Of a DNA stretch of 64,000 nucleotides, positions 41,296 through 50,411 are shown one piece after another. The position numbers and the translations under genes were made by a program. The DNA comes from Paraburkholderia sp. Tr-20389 (GTDB lineage Bacteria; Pseudomonadota; Gammaproteobacteria; Burkholderiales; Burkholderiaceae). The notes under the pieces were generated by a model that made no database searches, was not told the origin of the DNA, and saw nothing but the letters and a program-made list of their open reading frames with translations. The stretch is from the NCBI RefSeq assembly GCF_017104565.1, contig NZ_JAAGPD010000025.1, positions 62,001-126,000 on the forward strand, read 5' to 3'. The number at the start of each line of letters is the position of its first letter. Within the stretch, counting starts at the first letter, position 1.

Positions 41296-43767
41296 GTGAG
41301 ACAGTCAGTACTGTCGTTTTTCCGGAAAGTATCCGCGAGGGCATGGGCCCATGCGAAGCCGCTCGTGATGAGCGCATTGCAACGTTTGCGCCATCCGACT
41401 TGGCGTGGCGTCGCGTTGTCGGTCGCCGCCGTTCCCGCACTCATCGTGCTTTATGTGCTGGTCCTGATTCCGTTCACGCCGGGCATCGGGGACATTCGCA
41501 AGGCGAAGGTCGAGCAGCCCGCGCAGATCTATTCGGCGGACGGCAAGCTGCTTGCCGAGTTCAAGCCGACCAACCGCGTGTGGATGAAGCTCTCCGACAT
41601 CTCACCGCACGTCGTCGACGCCTTGATCACCACGGAAGATCACCGCTTCTACGAGCACCACGGCATCGACTTCAAGCGCACCGCAGGCGCTGCGCTGCAT
41701 ACGTTCTCGGGCGACCGTCAGGGCGGATCGACGATCACGCAGCAGCTCGCGCGCAATCTGTATCCCGACGACATCGGCCGCGCGCCGACGCTCACGCGCA
41801 AGATCAAGGAAGCGATCACGGCGTTCAAGATCGAAGCGATCTATACGAAGAGCGAGATTCTCGAAACGTATCTGAATACGGTGCCGTTTCTCTACAACGC
41901 GTACGGCATCGAAATGGCGGCGCGCACCTATTTCGACAAGTCCGCCGACGACCTCACCGTGCTCGAAAGCGCGACATTGATCGGCATGTTGAAGGGCAAC
42001 AGCTATTACAACCCGGTGATCAATCCCGAGCGCGCGCTGGACCGCCGCAATATCGTGCTCGGGCAGATGGTGAAATACGGACGTCTGACGCAGGCGCAAT
42101 TCAATTCGCTAAAGGGCAAAGCGCTGCGCGTCGACTTCGAGCGGCAAACCGAGCCGCCCGGTCCTGCGCCGCATTTCGCGCAGCAATTGAAGAAGTGGCT
42201 GATCGCATGGGCTGACGCGCACGACTACAACATTTACTCCGACGGACTTGTCGTGCGCACGACGATCGACGCGCGTCTGCAAACGATGGCGACGCAGGCG
42301 CTCACGTTCCAGGGCAATCAGTTGCAGTCGATCGCGAATGCGGCGTGGAATGCGCGCAGCGCGTGCTCGGGCCATAAGGATGTGTTCGACGCGTTCATTC
42401 GCGAGACGCCCGAATACCATAGCGCGAAAGACTCGGGCATGAGCGATGAAGAGGCGCTCAAGCATCTGTCATCCGACCGCGCGTTCATGAAGTCGCTGTG
42501 CGAGAGCAAGACACGCGTGCAGGCTGCGTTCGTCGCGATGGACCCGCGCGATGGCGCGATCAAGGCGTGGGTGGGCAGCCGCGATTTCACGCAGGACCCG
42601 TACGATCACGTATCGCAGGCGCGCCGCCAGCCGGGCTCGACGTTCAAGCCGTTCGTCTATGGCGCGGCATTCGAGCAAGGCGCGAAACCCGACGACACGT
42701 TCCCCGATCAGGCCGTCGAAATCCCGCTGGCAGGCGGGGAAATCTGGCGGCCCAGCGACGAAGATGCACCCAGCGGCCGTCCGATCACGTTGCGCGACGG
42801 CCTTGCGTATTCGCGCAACCGCATCACGGCACAACTAATGGAGTCGGTTGGTCCCGCGAAGGTCGCGCGGCTCGCGCGCGCGATGGGCGTACGCGAAAGC
42901 CAGCTCGACGCAGTGCCTTCGCTGGCGCTGGGGACGAGCCCTGTGACGCTGAAGGAAATGGTGTCGTCGTACGGCACGATCGCCAACGAAGGCGCGTACA
43001 TCGCGCCGATGCTCGTCACGCGGATCGAAGACCGCAAGGGCGAAGTGCTCGCCGAGTTTCAGCCGGCGCGCGCCGATCGCGTGATGCCCATTGCGAGCGC
43101 ACAGACTTTGCTCGACGTGATGCGCTCGGTCGTCAACAAGGGAACGGGCTCGGCCATTCGCACGCGTTTCGGCATACGCGCCGATGTCGCCGGCAAGACG
43201 GGCACGACGCAGGACAATGCGGACGGCTGGTTCATCCTGATGCATCCGCAGCTCGTCGCGGGCGCGTGGATCGGCTTCAACGACAGCCGCGTGACGTTGC
43301 GCAGCGACTACTGGGGGCAAGGCGCGCATAGCGCGCTGCCGATCGTCGGCGATTTCTTCCAGCGTTCGCTGCGCTCTCGCCTGATCGACCCGCGCGTGAA
43401 GTTCGCGGAAGGCCCGCCCCCCGGCATGTTCGATACGCTGCGGATGAAGCTGCGGGCATGGATGCAGTATCTGTTCACGTCGTCGAACAAGCCGGAGACG
43501 CCCGTGCCGGCAATGCGCGCGAAGCCTCGTCCCGCTCCCACGCCTGCTGCGCCTGTCGTGCAGAATGCGTCGCCCGTTGTGGAGGCGTCCGCGCCGACCG
43601 ATATCGAGCCGCCGCAGATCGTTTCGCCTGCCGCATCGCAGCCGCCTATTCTGCCGTCGCCTGGCGAAGCGAGCGCGCCTGGTGCTGCGAACAGCGAAGT
43701 GCAAGCGCCTGTGTTTGCATCCGCACCTGCCGCAAGTCCCGCCAGCACACCCGCATCACAGCCTTGA
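41296..43767 (+). CDS. Class A penicillin-binding protein (bifunctional, PBP1-like)
   Basis: The ~823-residue inner-membrane enzyme polymerises and cross-links peptidoglycan in the periplasm. One N-terminal membrane helix (~40-62) is followed by a glycosyltransferase-51 domain with catalytic Glu114 (TTEDHRFYEHHG) and GGSTITQQLARN. The transpeptidase domain has Ser448-x-x-Lys451 (QPGSTFKPF), an SRN motif (LAYSRNRIT) and KTGTT near 635. The last ~90 residues are Pro/Ala/Ser-rich and probably unstructured. The start is uncertain: GTG 41296, ATG 41368 and ATG 41245 are in frame and none has a clear ribosome site. It is an extra or alternative PBP1, separate from any divisome cluster. Confidence 0.9.
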   Translation: MRQSVLSFFRKVSARAWAHAKPLVMSALQRLRHPTWRGVALSVAAVPALIVLYVLVLIPFTPGIGDIRKAKVEQPAQIYSADGKLLAEFKPTNRVWMKLSDISPHVVDALITTEDHRFYEHHGIDFKRTAGAALHTFSGDRQGGSTITQQLARNLYPDDIGRAPTLTRKIKEAITAFKIEAIYTKSEILETYLNTVPFLYNAYGIEMAARTYFDKSADDLTVLESATLIGMLKGNSYYNPVINPERALDRRNIVLGQMVKYGRLTQAQFNSLKGKALRVDFERQTEPPGPAPHFAQQLKKWLIAWADAHDYNIYSDGLVVRTTIDARLQTMATQALTFQGNQLQSIANAAWNARSACSGHKDVFDAFIRETPEYHSAKDSGMSDEEALKHLSSDRAFMKSLCESKTRVQAAFVAMDPRDGAIKAWVGSRDFTQDPYDHVSQARRQPGSTFKPFVYGAAFEQGAKPDDTFPDQAVEIPLAGGEIWRPSDEDAPSGRPITLRDGLAYSRNRITAQLMESVGPAKVARLARAMGVRESQLDAVPSLALGTSPVTLKEMVSSYGTIANEGAYIAPMLVTRIEDRKGEVLAEFQPARADRVMPIASAQTLLDVMRSVVNKGTGSAIRTRFGIRADVAGKTGTTQDNADGWFILMHPQLVAGAWIGFNDSRVTLRSDYWGQGAHSALPIVGDFFQRSLRSRLIDPRVKFAEGPPPGMFDTLRMKLRAWMQYLFTSSNKPETPVPAMRAKPRPAPTPAAPVVQNASPVVEASAPTDIEPPQIVSPAASQPPILPSPGEASAPGAANSEVQAPVFASAPAASPASTPASQP

Positions 43768-43775
43768 GCCGTCGC

Positions 43776-44582
43776 TCATTTCTTCGATTTACGTTTCGGC
43801 TGCAAAGGAGAAGTGGGCGCGGACGGTTCGACGATCGGATACGTGTGCGGCGCGAAAAAACGTCCTATCGGTTCGCGCCCATTGAACTTCTCGAAGTACT
43901 CGTGCCAGTAGTTCGCCGCGGCCCATATCGCTTCGGGACATGACGCTCTCGATTCGAGCCCCGGCGTCAGGTCGAAATTCGCAGCAGCGCAAACGGTTTC
44001 GATCATGCACGTCGACGGCAAGCCGTAGTTGTCGTGCAACGGATTGGGCGTGCGCGCTGCACCCCATGCATAGGCGAGCCAGCGCAATACATGCTCGAGC
44101 GCGTCGAGCGTCGCGCGTGACTGTTCGAAGCTGGCCACCTTGTCGACTACCTTATCTTGCGCAACGGGTAATGCGATGACGGCGATATTCGGAAAGCGCG
44201 TCGTGTCGTCGAAGTCCGTCAAAGGCCGCGCGACCACGCCATTCACGCGTGCCGCAAACGCGGGCCCTTCCGGCTGATGCAGCGGCACGTGCAGCGCTTC
44301 GGCGTTCTTGAGCGTGGCACCGCCGAGACGCACGAGTATCGATTCGGACCAGAACGACGGCAGCATGTCGTGCCGCAGATGCGATTGCGCAATGCGCACG
44401 CGAAACGCGAGCGTATCGCTGCCGCCCAGCAGCACGACGTAAGTCCATTCGTCGGGTCCGCCCGCCTGCATATCTCGCACGGCGCGTTCGCCCCAGGCGG
44501 TATTGCTCTCGCCGTCCTTGCGGTCGAACTGCGTGAACTGCGGATTCGATTGCGTGGTGGTCGATCGGACGATCTTCAGCAT
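43776..44582 (-). CDS. Uncharacterised protein downstream of PhoD-like phosphoesterase
   Basis: I do not recognise this 268-residue protein. It begins MLKIVRSTTTQSNPQFTQFD and includes a strand-rich N-terminal part (WTYVVLLGGSDTLAFRVRIAQSHL), Trp-rich segments (LRWLAYAWGAARTPNPLHDNYGLPS) and a Lys-rich C terminus (QPKRKSKK). There is no signal peptide or membrane helix. It follows the phosphoesterase gene with 18 bp between, so it is in the same operon and may be its partner or modulator. The codon use matches its surroundings. Confidence 0.7.
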   Translation of the reverse strand: MLKIVRSTTTQSNPQFTQFDRKDGESNTAWGERAVRDMQAGGPDEWTYVVLLGGSDTLAFRVRIAQSHLRHDMLPSFWSESILVRLGGATLKNAEALHVPLHQPEGPAFAARVNGVVARPLTDFDDTTRFPNIAVIALPVAQDKVVDKVASFEQSRATLDALEHVLRWLAYAWGAARTPNPLHDNYGLPSTCMIETVCAAANFDLTPGLESRASCPEAIWAAANYWHEYFEKFNGREPIGRFFAPHTYPIVEPSAPTSPLQPKRKSKK

Positions 44583-44600
44583 GCTTTTGCCTCGTTGTAG

Positions 44601-46064
44601 TTAGCGTGCGCGCAGTTCGAAGCGCGTCGTGGATACCGATTGGGAAAGCGCTTTATCGCTGGAAATGCCGTAGTACATGACCTGCATGTCGACGCCGCTG
44701 CCCACACGCGTGAACGACAGGATCGCGACCTGATCGCCGCGTCGGCCGAACTCCGGCTTCAGCGCAAAGCGATGGTTCAGTCCGAAGCGATCGGGCACAT
44801 CTTCGGGGTCGGCGTGACGCGGCCATGCGCCGCCGCCGCCGAAGATACCTTTGACCGAATTGGCCGCTTCTTTTGCGGTGTCGAGAAACGGCGTGCGAAT
44901 CAGGCGCGATGGCGAGGCGATCACTTCGTAGAGCGTCGTGTCCGTCTGCAGGTCGTGACCGGATGCGACGCGTCCCCAGTGCACGTCGCCCGTGATGTAG
45001 GCGATGGGGATGCCGTTGTCCGCGAGCCGACCGATGGTCGCTTGCAGGACGTCGAACTGCGCGTAGTTCGGCATTTCCGCGTCGAAGGTCTTCTTGCGCC
45101 AGTTGCTCTCGGGCGGTTCGATGAAGAGCGCCTGCCCTGACGCGAGCAGGCCGACTGCGGGTTGGCCTGCTGCGTGCGCATCGATGAGATCTTTTTCCCA
45201 TTTCTGCATCGCGGCCACGGCTTTAGGGCCCATCAACGAGCCGAACGTGCTGTCGCGATCGCAGCGCATATCGACGAACAGCATCTTCAACGGTTCGACG
45301 TCGAGCCGGATCGCGCCGCCCGCGCCGCCCGGTGCGCCGCCGATCTGATAGTCCTCATAGAGCGCGCGTGCGGTGTCGCCGAGCAGCTGGCGCGACGCAT
45401 CCGTCCATGTATCGGGCAACTGCTTCTGCGCGAACGGGTAGTTGTTCCAGAACTCGTGATCGTCGGGAATGCACACAACGGGCGCGCGCTCCAATACCGA
45501 TTGCAACCCCGGCACACGCAACGCACCAGAGAGCCAGTTGAGGTAGTACTTGTTGGCGAGCAGCCGCGCACGATCCGGGTTCTGATCGGGCACACGCTGT
45601 GTGAGGGGCAGGTCGAGATACACCTGGTCGCCCGCGAGCACGGTCAGATGCGGTTGCACCTTGATCTGCGAGACGATCGTGCCGAGCAGTCCGTCGATGT
45701 CTTCCGGCTGCGAATAACACGACGACAGCAGGATGTTGAAGCTGCCGTCCATCAGCGTCGGCACTTCCTTCGGCAAGGACGTGCTCGCGAATTCGAACTG
45801 CTCGCCGCCGGCATCGATACGGATCTGACGCGGCCGCGATTCGTCCGGCACCGCGAAGCGCATCACGCACTGGTGATTGATGGGCTGGCCCGCGTCGTCG
45901 ATGCTGAAATCACGGATCGGAAAGAACTGCGGCGGGTCGAGAGGCGCAACCGCTTGCCGGTCGATGGAAACCTGCGGCACGGGCGGCACAGGAACACCGA
46001 ACAGGCCGACCCATAGCTGCAGCAAGCCGGGCTCGCTGGCTTGCACATAAGCCGTCAATAGCAT
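44601..46064 (-). CDS. PhoD-like metallophosphoesterase
   Basis: The 487-residue protein contains the calcineurin-like metal motifs of the PhoD family: SSCYSQP (Cys116, the PhoD-type iron-ligand Cys), LAGDQVYLD (Asp146), IPDDHEFWNNYP (Asp202, His203, Glu204) and ITGDVHWGRVASGHD. PhoD phosphodiesterases are usually exported by the Tat pathway, but no twin-arginine signal is seen here; the N terminus MLLTAYVQASEPGLLQLWVG is only weakly hydrophobic, so a cytoplasmic location is likely. The substrate is unknown. It forms an operon with the unknown gene downstream. Confidence 0.82.
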   Translation of the reverse strand: MLLTAYVQASEPGLLQLWVGLFGVPVPPVPQVSIDRQAVAPLDPPQFFPIRDFSIDDAGQPINHQCVMRFAVPDESRPRQIRIDAGGEQFEFASTSLPKEVPTLMDGSFNILLSSCYSQPEDIDGLLGTIVSQIKVQPHLTVLAGDQVYLDLPLTQRVPDQNPDRARLLANKYYLNWLSGALRVPGLQSVLERAPVVCIPDDHEFWNNYPFAQKQLPDTWTDASRQLLGDTARALYEDYQIGGAPGGAGGAIRLDVEPLKMLFVDMRCDRDSTFGSLMGPKAVAAMQKWEKDLIDAHAAGQPAVGLLASGQALFIEPPESNWRKKTFDAEMPNYAQFDVLQATIGRLADNGIPIAYITGDVHWGRVASGHDLQTDTTLYEVIASPSRLIRTPFLDTAKEAANSVKGIFGGGGAWPRHADPEDVPDRFGLNHRFALKPEFGRRGDQVAILSFTRVGSGVDMQVMYYGISSDKALSQSVSTTRFELRAR

Positions 46065-46205
46065 CGGCGCACCCTGGCGTTGGTGTTAGCGAGCGTCATC
46101 GTCATTATCGTCTTATGAAAGCTGTTTGTATGATTCGAATAAGACGAGGCTAGTCGATGCAAACTGAATTGCAACCTGAAAACGCTTTGTGCGGGCCGCA
46201 CGTGC

Positions 46206-47102
46206 TTATGCAAAACGCTCCTGTTGAAGGATGCGGATCATCGAATGGGCATTGCGTTGCGCGGCGTCTTCAAAGCAATTGTTGAAGACCACATGTGTGC
46301 GGCCCGCGCGTTTCGCGATCTCATGCACGGGCACGGCGATCTCTTCCAGTTCGCGGTCCGTATAGTCGTAGTTGAAGCGGCCCGCTGCCGTCGTGCTGCC
46401 GCTCCATGTCTCCGCATTGCGCCCATGCATGCGCACGATCACCAGTTCAGCCGACGTCGCCTCCCATACGGTATGCGCGCGGTTCGTCACATCCGGCGCG
46501 TCCATCACCACATGCACGAGGCCGTGCTCGCGTTCGAACGCGAGCGTCGCTTCACGATGCCGGTCGTCCAGCCAGCTGGCGTTGCGGAATTCGAAGGCCG
46601 TCAGATACGGCGTCATACGGTCCGCGCAGTGCTGCACGTGCGTCTTGTCGCGCGGCGCAGTGGAGATCCACGGCGCGAACTGGAACAGCACGGCGCCGAG
46701 CTTGCCCGCTGCGCGCAGCGGTTCGAGCGCCTCGAAGAAGCGCCGCCACATTTCGTCGACGATATCGGGCGGCACGTCGCGGTAGTACAGATTCTTTTTG
46801 TCGTTCTGCGGAAGCAAAGGCTGGATGTCCGGCGGGAAGAACTTGCGTTCCGTCTGATGCCCCGTGAAAAGCCGGAATGCCTTGACGTTGAACGTGAAGT
46901 GCTGCGGCGTGCGCTCGGCCCATAGCGCGCTGGTGGCGGCCGTGGGCATCGCGTAGTACGACGCGTCCACCTCGACCATCGGAAACTGACTCGCATAGAA
47001 GCGCAGGCGCGCTTCCGCGCTCGTGCAACCCTTCGGATAAAAGCGGCCGGATTTGATGAGCGTGGCGTCCGTCCACGATGCTGTCCCGACTTCGATCGAC
47101 AT
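46206..47102 (-). CDS. DUF72-domain TIM-barrel protein
   Basis: The 298-residue protein fits DUF72 (YecE-like): the N-terminal VGTASWTDATLIKSGRFYPKG, then QFPMVEVDASYYAMP, ALWAERTPQHFTFNVKAF, GAVLFQFAPW and EFRNASWL, all known DUF72 blocks. The family has a TIM-barrel shape related to xylose isomerases but no assigned reaction. It starts 46 bp after GGAACACAG-like sequence and stands alone, with no operon partner in sight. Confidence 0.9.
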   Translation of the reverse strand: MSIEVGTASWTDATLIKSGRFYPKGCTSAEARLRFYASQFPMVEVDASYYAMPTAATSALWAERTPQHFTFNVKAFRLFTGHQTERKFFPPDIQPLLPQNDKKNLYYRDVPPDIVDEMWRRFFEALEPLRAAGKLGAVLFQFAPWISTAPRDKTHVQHCADRMTPYLTAFEFRNASWLDDRHREATLAFEREHGLVHVVMDAPDVTNRAHTVWEATSAELVIVRMHGRNAETWSGSTTAAGRFNYDYTDRELEEIAVPVHEIAKRAGRTHVVFNNCFEDAAQRNAHSMIRILQQERFA

Positions 47103-47479
47103 GGCTGTGTTCCGTGCGAGTCAGTGCGAGTGCGGCCATCGTACTGCATGTGCGCCAGACGCATCTCCACGCGGGCACGCGCCGCATTGGTGCAAACCCG
47201 AGTTCAAGAACTTTTGCGCACGACCGTTATAGAAAGTGGAAGCCATTCGAAGATGCAGTTATTCCTCGCATGCGGGTTGTCACGCGGCGGTCGGCGCCGC
47301 AGAGTACATCCGGGCAATCGCCATGCAGCGGAGCGCTGGTTTTCGAATGGATCCGTCGATGTGCGGCCCTCGGGCCGCGTTCCGCGTCTGTCTGCCAGGA
47401 TGCGTGCGCTGAACGCGTCAGCTTCGTCTAACCAGATTTAAAGTGCTACGATGCCTGGGTGACGACGATGGAGGTGGAA
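47103..47479. other. Intergenic region between DUF72 and the 102-aa gene
   Basis: I see no gene in these 377 bp. A GC-rich hairpin (GCGGCC / GGCCGC with loop CTCG) lies at 47363-47378 and may be an mRNA element or chance. The DUF72 promoter and that of the next gene must be here. Confidence 0.4.
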
Positions 47480-47788
47480 ATGGCGACCTATGCTATCGAT
47501 GCCGTACGCATTAACCCTATGACTGACCGCGTCACCCACGTCCGTTGGGCTCTCGTCAATCCAAAAACGAATGAATGGCTTTCGCCTCACGAAATCGTCG
47601 AAGTAGCGGACGTCGTGACGGCAATTCATGCGGGCAATGCCGTGTGGTCGCTCTTCACGCTGGGCGGCATGCAACTGCTGGGACCCAAGATCAAGACGGT
47701 CGCCCATGCCGATGGCCACGACGGAATCGATACCGACGTGCCTGACGGCCACGTCGAAAAATTCATCGACGATCTGCCGCGCGTCTGA
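47480..47788 (+). CDS. Small DUF3892-like protein (102 aa)
   Basis: The ATG at 47480 follows GGAGGTGG by four bases, so the longer starts at 47459 and 47468 are unlikely. The sequence MATYAIDAVRINPMTDRVTHVRW followed by VADVVTAIHAGNAVWSLFTLGG resembles small DUF3892 proteins, two beta-strand blocks around a helix. There is no signal peptide. The C-terminal half (KTVAHADGHDGIDTDVPDG) is acidic. Function is unknown. Confidence 0.65.
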   Translation: MATYAIDAVRINPMTDRVTHVRWALVNPKTNEWLSPHEIVEVADVVTAIHAGNAVWSLFTLGGMQLLGPKIKTVAHADGHDGIDTDVPDGHVEKFIDDLPRV

Positions 47789-48087
47789 CTGCTTCAGGCG
47801 CGTGATGTCCTAAGGGCATTGGCCCAATTCCCGTTAGCGCGAGGCTCGCGATGCACGCGTTCGGCATCGCGCGTTGCGGCTTTGCACAAAACGCCTGCGC
47901 GTGTTCACGCGTCATGTCCGCGTCAATTTTGCATTGCGGCGTTGCATTTTTTTGCAACGGTCGATAATAGCCGCTGCTATTGCGCGCGGGGCAACGTGCG
48001 CATTGGTACGTAAAAATAGCGGCCAAGCGGTTCGCCAAAGAAAACCACTCTGCCTCCACCATCGCGCATGAGACGGGAGACACTGCC

Positions 48088-49740
48088 ATGACGCATATGT
48101 ACGATGCGGGACTCGCACGTCGCGAGGCCAACCATGTTCCGCTGACGCCGATCGACTTCATCGCGCGCGCCGCAGAAGTGTATGGCGACCGGCTCGCCGT
48201 CGTGCATGGCGAGATTCGCCGCACGTGGCGCGAAACGTACGAGCGCACGCGGCGCCTGGCGAGCGCGCTGCAACGCGCCGGCATCGAACGCGGCGATACC
48301 GTCGCGGCGCTGCTGCCCAACATTCCGCCGATGATCGAAGCGCATTTCGGCGTGCCGATGGCGGGCGCCGTGCTCAATACGCTGAACACGCGGCTCGATA
48401 TCGCATCGATTCTCTACATGCTGCGTCATGGCGAGGCGAAGGCGTTGATCGTCGATACCGAGTACGGCGAACTGGCGTTGCGTGCCGCGCGAGAATTTCC
48501 GCAACTGCGCATCGTCAGCGTCAGCGACGCATTGCCCGCCGACGCGCGCCATTTTCCGAACGCGACCGACTACGAAGCATTCCTGCAAGAGGGCGATCCG
48601 CGGTTCGCGTGGACGCCGCCTGCCGACGAGTGGGATGCCATCGCGCTCAACTACACGTCGGGCACGACGGGCGAGCCCAAGGGCGTCGTCTATCATCATC
48701 GCGGCGCGTATCTGAACGCGGTCAGCAATATCCTCGAATGGGACATGCCGAAGCATGCGGTGTATTTGTGGACGCTGCCGCTCTTTCACTGCAACGGCTG
48801 GTGTTTTCCGTGGACCGTCGCGGCGCGCGCGGGCGTCAACGTGTGTCTGCGCAAGTTCGATCCGAAGCTCGTATTCGAGCTGATTCGCCGCGAGCGCATC
48901 ACGCACTATTGCGGCGCACCCATCGTGCAGAGCGCGCTCGCGAATGCGCCGGCCGAATGGCGCGAAGGCATCGCGCATCGCGTGTCGACGATGGTCGCGG
49001 GCGCGGCGCCATCGCCTGCCGTGATTGCCCGCATGAAGTCGATCGGCTTCGATCTCACGCACGTGTACGGATTGACGGAAGTGTATGGGCCCGCCTCGGT
49101 GTGCGCGAAGCAGGACGCATGGGACGCGCTCGACGACGACGAGCGGGCGCGGCTCAATGCGCGTCAAGGCGTGCGCTATCACCTGCAGACGGCCATCGAC
49201 GTGCGCGATCCCGATACGCTCGAACCCGTGCCGCGCGACGGTGAAACGATCGGCGAACTGATGTTCCGCGGCAATATCTGCATGAAGGGCTATCTGAAGA
49301 ACGAGCGCGCAACGGAGGCCGCGTTCTGCGGCGGCTGGTTCCATACGGGCGATCTCGGCGTGATTACCGAAGACGGTTATGTGCGCATCAAGGACCGCAG
49401 CAAGGACATCATCATTTCGGGAGGCGAGAACATTTCGAGCATCGAGATCGAAGACGCGTTGTACCGGCATCCGGCAGTGTCGGTGGCGGCCGTCGTCGCG
49501 ATGCCCGACGCGAAATGGGGCGAAGTGCCATGCGCATTCGTCGAACTGAAAGAGGGCATGGACGCGAACGCCGAAGAAATCATCGCGCATTGCCGCCAAT
49601 TGCTCGCCGGATTCAAATTGCCTAAAGCAGTATTCTTTGGCGAATTACCGAAAACTTCGACCGGTAAGATCCAGAAATTCGAATTGCGTGCGCGCGTGAA
49701 GTCGTCCAGTGCGATCGATCAGGAGCCGGGAAAAACGTAG
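48088..49740 (+). CDS. Acyl-CoA synthetase (medium/long-chain, AMP-forming)
   Basis: The 550-residue enzyme is an ANL-superfamily acid:CoA ligase. The P-loop-like YTSGTTGEPKGV is at 189-200, the GLTEVYGP motif near 328, HTGDLGVITEDGYVRIKDRSKD near 417, and the catalytic Lys in PKTSTGKIQKFELR at the C terminus. It activates a free acid with ATP to an acyl-adenylate and then to acyl-CoA in the cytoplasm. The ATG at 48088 has GGGAGA upstream; the frame to 47980 is an extension. The acid chain length cannot be told from the motif set. No neighbours indicate a pathway. Confidence 0.9.
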   Translation: MTHMYDAGLARREANHVPLTPIDFIARAAEVYGDRLAVVHGEIRRTWRETYERTRRLASALQRAGIERGDTVAALLPNIPPMIEAHFGVPMAGAVLNTLNTRLDIASILYMLRHGEAKALIVDTEYGELALRAAREFPQLRIVSVSDALPADARHFPNATDYEAFLQEGDPRFAWTPPADEWDAIALNYTSGTTGEPKGVVYHHRGAYLNAVSNILEWDMPKHAVYLWTLPLFHCNGWCFPWTVAARAGVNVCLRKFDPKLVFELIRRERITHYCGAPIVQSALANAPAEWREGIAHRVSTMVAGAAPSPAVIARMKSIGFDLTHVYGLTEVYGPASVCAKQDAWDALDDDERARLNARQGVRYHLQTAIDVRDPDTLEPVPRDGETIGELMFRGNICMKGYLKNERATEAAFCGGWFHTGDLGVITEDGYVRIKDRSKDIIISGGENISSIEIEDALYRHPAVSVAAVVAMPDAKWGEVPCAFVELKEGMDANAEEIIAHCRQLLAGFKLPKAVFFGELPKTSTGKIQKFELRARVKSSSAIDQEPGKT

Positions 49741-49844
49741 CATGCTTATGGTGCGCGCTGCCGCACGATTCGCGCAAACGTAGAGCCCATGCCGCTTTCC
49801 GCACATAGCGAAGCAGGCCTGCGGCGCGCGAACGCGCAAAGGGA

Positions 49845-49853
49845 TGCTAGAAT
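49845..49853 (+). promoter_or_regulatory. Candidate extended -10 promoter of the structured RNA
   Basis: TGCTAGAAT fits an extended -10 (TGn then TAGAAT, one mismatch to TATAAT), with no clear -35. The predicted transcript begins near 49860, just before the first hairpin of the RNA candidate. Confidence 0.45.
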
Positions 49854-49859
49854 CAAAGG

Positions 49860-50024
49860 AATCAGGGAAGCGACCTTGGTTCTCAAGGTCGATGGCGAAA
49901 TTCAGGTACGCACTATGCGGGTTTTCGCCGCCATTCAATCCGTCGAATAGCGCCGACATCTTCTGTCGGCAGAAATGGGTGGATGCGTATTTAGGCTTCG
50001 CTGCAACTGCGAAGCCTTTAATCT
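49860..50024 (+). ncRNA. Candidate structured RNA or 5' leader (four hairpins)
   Basis: Within 165 bp there are four consecutive perfect stems. GACCTTG / CAAGGTC is at 49872-49890 with a 5-nt loop. GGCGAAA / TTTCGCC is at 49894-49900 and 49923-49929, enclosing a small CGCA / TGCG hairpin. GCCGACA / TGTCGGC is at 49952-49970 with a 5-nt loop. AGGCTTCGC / GCGAAGCCT is at 49993-50017, followed by a T-rich stretch, which makes it a terminator. No known RNA family is recognised. It sits 50-60 bp upstream of the H-NS-like gene at 50076, so it may be a terminator-type leader controlling that gene or an independent sRNA. Confidence 0.5.
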
Positions 50025-50075
50025 ATTTAGCGCGTGCTTATTGGGCAGCGTCATTCGAAACGTTATCGGCACGTT

Positions 50076-50330
50076 ATGAAAGAGCGAGAGGAACATCGGA
50101 CGCTCGACCTCGACGGTCAAGCGCGTGAGCGGCTGATCCTGTGGATCCGTCGCCGTATGGAGGAGTTCGGCATTACGGCCGAAGCGCTCGAAGCGGCGCT
50201 GATCGCCGACGCTGCCGTGCCGAAATACCGCGACGCATTCGGGCACGAATGGGACGGCACGGGCGACCGCCCGGACTGGCTTACGCGCGCGATCAACGCC
50301 GGTCAGGATATCGAGCATTTCCGCGTCTGA
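50076..50330 (+). CDS. H-NS-like mini-protein, paralogue of 5915-6172
   Basis: The 84-residue protein is a close relative of the 85-residue protein at 5915. The shared N-terminal module (DGQARERLILWIRRRMEEFG) and the H-NS-like C-terminal block YRDAFGHEWDGTGDRPDWL are conserved. Again the GRG-type minor-groove loop is replaced, here by GTGDRP. No Shine-Dalgarno is seen before the ATG at 50076. It follows the four-hairpin RNA candidate and precedes the class II aldolase gene by 81 bp. A nucleoid-associated or regulatory role is likely, but DNA-binding residues are altered. Confidence 0.65.
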   Translation: MKEREEHRTLDLDGQARERLILWIRRRMEEFGITAEALEAALIADAAVPKYRDAFGHEWDGTGDRPDWLTRAINAGQDIEHFRV

Positions 50331-50411
50331 GCGCCGCCTTGGCGGGTGCTCGATTTGAACCGTTTCCGCTTTCCGTTCCGACACCGCGACTGTATTCACG
50401 GAGACACCGTC

